DNA from: Lantana camara | Taxonomy: Eukaryota; Streptophyta; Magnoliopsida; Lamiales; Verbenaceae | DNA length: 64,000 nt | Direction: 5' to 3' | Assembly (NCBI GenBank): GCA_037501455.1 | Contig: CM074858.1 | Span: forward strand, 92,044,501-92,108,500 | Part shown: positions 59,798-64,000 of the stretch, one piece after another | Numbering within the stretch: the stretch's first letter is position 1 | How the letters are laid out: each line of letters begins with the position of its first letter | The notes under the pieces: model-generated | The model's database searches: none | The model's input: the letters and a program-made list of their open reading frames with translations, nothing else | What the model was told of the DNA's origin: nothing | Translations under genes and position numbers: made by a program

Positions 59798-60559
59798 TTT
59801 ACCATTCTTAATATAAGTTTCATAACCTTCACAATCTAAAATTGGAACTGAAATTATATTACGAATAATGCTCGGTACATAATGGACTTTATTGAAAACT
59901 AAATCAAAACTACCTAAATCTAATCTAATTGAACCTCATTTAGCATATGTACATCATTACAAATATGAGCTCCACAACCGGTATCAAGTACCCAAGAACT
60001 AGAATTAATAGAAAGATTTACTTCAACGAGAAACGTACCTTTCTTTAGAGTAGCCTTGTACTCTGGGTAGTTTCTCCTCCAATGTCCCGCTTTGCCACAA
60101 TGGAAGCAAACATCCTCTTTCTGATCACGCTTCTTCTTTTGGGCCTTCCCCTTCGAAATGCCTCCAGTGGGCCTAAGGGGTTTCTTCTTCTTCTTTTGGG
60201 CTTTCTTGCCCTTACCTTTAGCAGGCCCAGAAGAGGAAGATGGAGCATTCACCATCAGAACCTTATTGTCCTTCTTGATCGTGCTTTCAGCAGTCACAAG
60301 ATGACTAATCAACTCAGCTACAGTAGCACTAGCATGATTCATATTGAAGTTAAGGACCAATGGGTTGAATGATGGTGGGAGCGAGGCTAGCAATAAGTCC
60401 ACTGAAAGCTCATCTTTTAGTGGCATGTGCATGGAAGAAAGTTTCTCAGTAAGGACGAGAAACTTGAGTCCATATTCATGCCCACTTGAACCTTCCCTCA
60501 TTCTCAAGTGGAACAATTCCTTTGAAGTGTTATACCTTGTAACACGTTCATGAGGGCGG
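59798..60559 (-). pseudogene. gag: copia #2 gag and protease fragment, broken
   Basis: The frame is open from the LTR fusion (60560/60559) through UBN2-type gag (RYNTSKELFHLRMREGS, LSVDLLLASLPPSFNP), a Lys-rich stretch and a zinc knuckle that reads CFHCGKAGHWRRNY: the last Cys is Tyr (codon at 60069-60067), unlike CFYCGKAGHWRRNC in copia #1. The protease WVLDTGCGAHIC follows. A deletion of 70 bases relative to copia #1 (at about 59934) then shifts the frame. No ATG is available at the start. It continues beyond the inserted element at 50467. Confidence 0.88.
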
Positions 60560-61546
60560 TAGTCTAGCAACAGGTGTTTAACCCCTAGCTGAATTGGAAT
60601 GTTCGAATTCGATAGAACCTTTAAGTCATTGATTCATGTGAGATACAATCCTCCTACTTACTATCTCTCAACCAAGATCTAGGGTAAGGGAATAATCAAA
60701 ACCCTAATAATCCGGTCTTAAAGCTAAGTTCATTTCATATCCATTTGATCTCAATCCAAGAAACCCTTTTCTTGATGTCTTGATCTACTGCCTTGGCCAA
60801 GGACTCCATATGGCTTATGAATGACTTGCACAATAAGAGATCACCTTGCAAATGCAAGTGTAGGTCCTTTCTTGATTCTCATTCACTTTCATGAATCACT
60901 TGTGCAGCCCCAACATAAGCCTTGAATCAGTTGTCTAAGGCGACACCCTTTAAAGCTTACACCTAAGACTACAGAGTTAACTCATAAAGTGACAAGGAAC
61001 CTCAAGTCTAAGGATCAATTAATCACATCAATGACTCGTGAGATATTTCCTAATCTGGAAGTTTCCATTTTGTGAAATAGAAACTTCCTTCCCATTTAGG
61101 AATGTTCTCACACGGGGCACCTCAGTGAACTTACTTATTAAAGTAAGCACCCTCATGTATGACGCACGTATCAAGTATACACTTTGCACCTCCATGAAAC
61201 AAGGTGGTCCTTCTTAAGGGCGTGATCCCACAAGCAAGCCTTAGAAGAGTCAGGTTGACACTCCCACTGTCTGTAGGACTCATCGGCTTGGAGTATTTTA
61301 CTAATCATGACTTATGTGATATAGGGCTCGTTTCATGAACCATTTCACCTAAATGGTAGAGTCCTAAAGTCATCAGGATTAGGGGAGTTCTCATACATGC
61401 ACAGCTAAAGTAAACGCATACCAAAAAAGAGCATATAAAGAAGTGTTGCCTTAATTCGTTATTTTATTCAAAGATTGTCCGTGATTACAATAAGGAAAAG
61501 TACAAAGCGGATATACAATCGGCTTTCTAGGGCACTATTCCTAACA
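60560..61546 (-). repeat. 5' LTR of copia #2, truncated (987 bp)
   Basis: On the minus strand it begins TGTTAGGAATAG at 61546 and breaks at the same tagtctagcaacagg point as the shared LTR, where it is fused to gag. It is the outer right end of the copia tandem. Confidence 0.9.
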
Positions 61547-61839
61547 TGAAAATGCAAGAATCACAATTAATAAGAAACCTATAAATGTTTCAAGGGATGA
61601 GGAATTTTAACAATAATTTCGGAAAGGGTAAGTGTTTCAAAAGCTGGAAATGGGAATTCAAGAGAGGATAGGGGATTTAGTATTCAATTTGAGTTTAAAC
61701 TAAGGTAGAGAAAGCTTTTCAAATCATATCGGAAGAAGTAAGTACCTCAAGAAATGAAGATGGGAATTTAAGAAGTGCTTGGAGATTGAAGGGACAAGAC
61801 AGACTAAAGGATAATCAATGGTAATTCGGTTGTAAGATC
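61547..61839. other. 293-bp spacer between head-to-head copia LTRs
   Basis: Purine-rich sequence resembling in composition the interior of the pol-less element; no gene. Its last bases agatc (61835-61839) are the candidate left target duplication of copia #3; the partner is outside the window. Confidence 0.5.
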
Positions 61840-62987
61840 TGTTAGGAATAGTGCCCTAGAAAGCCGATTGTATATCCGCTTTGTGCTTTTCCTTATTGTA
61901 ATCACAGACAATCTTTGAATAAAATAACGAATTGAGGCAACACTTCTTTATATGCTCTTGTTTGGTATGCGTTTACTTTAGTTGTGCATGTATGTGAACT
62001 CCCCTAATCCTGATGACTTTAGGACTCTACCATTTAGGTGAGATGGTTCATGAAACGAGCCCTATATCACATAAGTCATGATTAGTAAAATACTCCAAGC
62101 TGATGAGTCCTACAGACAGTGGGAGTGTCAACCTGACTCCTCTAAGGCTTGCTTGTGGGATCACGCCCTTAAGAACGACCACCTTGTTTCATGGAGGTGC
62201 AAAGTGTATAGTTGATACGTGCGTGATACATGAGGGTGCTTACTTTAATAAGTAAGTTCACTGAGGTGCCCCGTGTGAGAACACTCCTAAATGGGAAAGG
62301 AAGTTTCTATTTCAGGAAATGGAAACTTCCAGATTAGGAAATATCTCACGAGTCATTGATGTGATTAATTGATCCTTAGACTTGAGGTTCCTTGTCACTT
62401 TATAAGTTAACTCTGTAGTCTTAGGTATAAGCTTTAAAGGGTGTCGCCTTAGACAACTGATTCAAGGCTTATGCTGGGGCTGCACAAGTGACTCATGAAA
62501 GTGAATGAGAATCAAGATAGGACCTACACTTGCATTTGCAAGGTGATCTCTTATTGTGTAAGTCATTCATATGCCATATGGAGTCCTTGGCCAAGGCAGT
62601 AGATCAAGACATCAAGAAAAGGGTTTCTTGGATTGAGATCAAATGGATATGAAATGCACTTAGCTTTAAGACCGGATTATTAGGGTTCTGATTATTCCCT
62701 TGCCCTAGATCTTGGTTGAGAGATAGTAAGTAGGAGGATTGTATCTCACATGAATCAATGACTTAAAGGTTCTGTCGAATCCGAACATTCCAATTCAGCT
62801 AGGGGTTAAACACCTGTTGCTAGACTATGGTCGTTTAATCTGTGGACTGATTAATTAATTAGTGAATTAATTAATTAGGGTCACTGCTAATTGAATTGAG
62901 AACCTAGAGGGTCACACACAACAACTTGGTTACATGAGTTGAGGCTTGAAAATGATTAAACGAGTTAATCGAGCCTAGAGGGTTCCA

Positions 62988-63055
62988 CACGTGTGAAGCC
63001 ACACGTGTGGGTCACGTGAGTGACACGTGTCCTTGTGACACGTGTCACACACGTG
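62988..63055. promoter_or_regulatory. cluster of six perfect CACGTG G-boxes
   Basis: CACGTG at 62988, 63002, 63013, 63024, 63039 and 63050, spaced 14, 11, 11, 15 and 11 bases, some 340-400 bases upstream of the TATA box. In plants CACGTG (and the ACGTG core of ABRE) binds bZIP and bHLH factors. The near-helical spacing suggests co-operative binding; stress or ABA/light response is inference. Confidence 0.75.
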
Positions 63056-63389
63056 AATTTATATATATATATTAAATGATTAATTTAGTTAATTATTTAA
63101 TAGACTTTGGTTTAATTTTGAATTAAAAAGAAAGTCTAATTTTGGAGAAAATAATCTAGTTAATTAATTACGAATTAATTAATTAGATAAAAAAATAAGT
63201 TATTTATTTTATAATAAATAAAGTATAAAATTATCCAAAAATAGTTTGGATATTTTTAGCTCTCTTAAAAGTTGACTTGAATTAGAATTCAAAGTCAAAG
63301 TTGGAAAATACTTGATCATCAAGTAATAGGAGAGAGAGGGACCAAATCTTTTGTCCATTAGGACTAGGTTCGGCCGCCCCTCCCCTTTC

Positions 63390-63398
63390 CTATATATA
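63390..63398 (+). promoter_or_regulatory. TATA box of copia #3 LTR
   Basis: CTATATATA at 63390-63398, in the second half of the LTR. It is immediately followed by a hairpin GGGGAGC-tcat-GCTCCCC (63399-63416), near where the transcript should start. Confidence 0.7.
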
Positions 63399-63786
63399 GG
63401 GGAGCTCATGCTCCCCTTTAGAGCTAATTGACAATTCTTGGTTCATGTGTTGAACACCTTCCTTTCTCCAAGATTAAATTAAACCCTAGGTTAAGCCTAA
63501 ACACTAACTAGAGAACTAGCATCCTTACTAGTTAGATTGTGATCAAGTTGGTGGACTTTCTCTAGAGACTTCAAGTTAGAAGTTTGAAGATTCGAGCTTT
63601 ACCAAGGAGAGGGGATCAAGCCGCGAGAAGAGCGTTCTTGGGTGGCTTGAAACGCTTCAAGAAAGAATAAAAGAAAAGTAAGTTTTCTATCTTTACGAAT
63701 TTGGTTACACGATTGCGAGTCCTAGATCCTTTTGTTGGGAAAATTTTTTAAATTCCGCTGCTTTCTGATTCGTGTTTTCCAACAAG

Positions 63787-63800
63787 TGGTATCAGAGCCA
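63787..63800 (+). other. primer binding site, iMet tRNA (copia #3)
   Basis: TGGTATCAGAGCCA two bases after the LTR end; perfect iMet PBS. Confidence 0.93.
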
Positions 63801-64000
63801 CCTCGTTAATCGTGTTTCTGATTCGTCTCAATTATACTGAATTTGGTAGAAATTCTTAGGCTTGATGCGATTGAGTATTTGTAATTGTTTTAGAAAGTCT
63901 GAATTACGAAACTGTATTTTTTCCTGAAAGTTTCTGAAAATTGGTTTTTATAAAATTTAATTTTGAAAAACAATTTTAGATTTGAAACTGTATAAACTGT

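Larger units (their letters stand above)
46683..61546 (-). mobile_element. Ty1/copia retrotransposon #2, split by a pol-less element
   Basis: A near-identical tandem copy of copia #1: LTR (61546-60560), gag (60559-59798), insertion of the 50468-59797 element, then integrase-RT-RNase H (50467-47687), PPT and shared LTR. It carries exactly the same LTR-to-gag fusion as #1, so the pair arose by tandem duplication of an already deleted element, not by two insertions. Copia #1 shows the empty site for the inserted element (TTTAC at 45848-45852). Confidence 0.88.
61840..63784 (+). repeat. complete 5' LTR of copia #3 (1945 bp)
   Basis: TGTTAGGAATAG at 61840 to TTTTCCAACA at 63784, giving the inverted ends TGTT/AACA. 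The first ~988 bases match the truncated LTRs of the tandem; the remaining ~957 bases hold the G-box cluster, TATA box and presumed R/U5. Confidence 0.88.
61840..64000 (+). mobile_element. Ty1/copia retrotransposon #3, 5' end (full LTR, PBS, leader)
   Basis: Same family as copia #1/#2 but in plus orientation and with a complete LTR and PBS. The coding part would start beyond the window; no gag ATG frame is evident up to 64000. Because it keeps promoter and PBS, it shows what the truncated copies lost. Confidence 0.88.

Noticed and set aside
21755..61551. Target-site duplication for the copia tandem (catgg on the left, tgaaa on the right)
   Set aside because: The pentamers do not match and the left LTR is truncated, so no duplication can be claimed.

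Overview
This window is plant nuclear DNA, almost certainly from a dicot-like angiosperm. It is a transposon nest in which I found no intact host gene, tRNA or rRNA. Evidence for a plant: Ty1/copia and Ty3/gypsy LTR retrotransposons with tRNA-primed PBSs (iMet TGGTATCAGAGC and an Asp-type PBS), an En/Spm (CACTA) DNA transposon with the plant tnp2 / Transposase_24 gene pair, Helitron termini, a hAT-type MITE and a LINE tail. Nearly all coding sequence is retroelement or transposase sequence carrying stops or frameshifts.

Layout. 1-2575: 5' end of an Athila/Tat-like gypsy element (minus strand; LTR, PBS, gag with a nonsense codon). 2576-7602: pieces of large (about 3 kb) gypsy LTRs and a copia LTR fragment. 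7603-9385: a spacer with a 175-bp hAT-like MITE (8-bp TSD) and a 5'-truncated LINE end. 9386-12508: a complete solo gypsy LTR with a 5-bp TSD. 12514-17471: AT-rich DNA with two sets of Helitron ends. 17472-21756: two more truncated gypsy LTRs in opposite orientations. 21757-61546: a tandem pair of copia elements (minus strand; LTR-pol-LTR-pol-LTR) sharing the same LTR-to-gag deletion. The left unit (#1) is split by a 20.3-kb CACTA element (23909-44231), which is itself split by a 9.5-kb gypsy element (27965-37431). The right unit (#2) is split by a 9.3-kb gypsy-like element without pol (50468-59797, plus strand). 61840-64000: a third copia copy on the plus strand with a complete 1945-bp LTR, PBS and promoter, running off the right edge.

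Order of events read from the nesting: gypsy LTR substrate, then the copia tandem, then CACTA into copia #1 and the pol-less element into copia #2, and finally the gypsy element into CACTA. The tandem copia units serve as empty-site controls for each other, which fixes the CACTA and pol-less element boundaries to the base.

The most unusual signals are not proteins. They are: (i) an array of 11 tandem stem-loops with co-varying arms near the 3' end of the pol-less element (55976-56317); (ii) a GC-rich palindrome cluster in each large LTR whose sequence differs between elements; (iii) a short conserved stem-loop and a GCGGGGGATGTGG block shared by otherwise diverged LTRs; (iv) six perfect CACGTG G-boxes within 68 bp of the copia #3 LTR; and (v) a nearly 1-kb head-to-head inverted repeat of copia LTRs.
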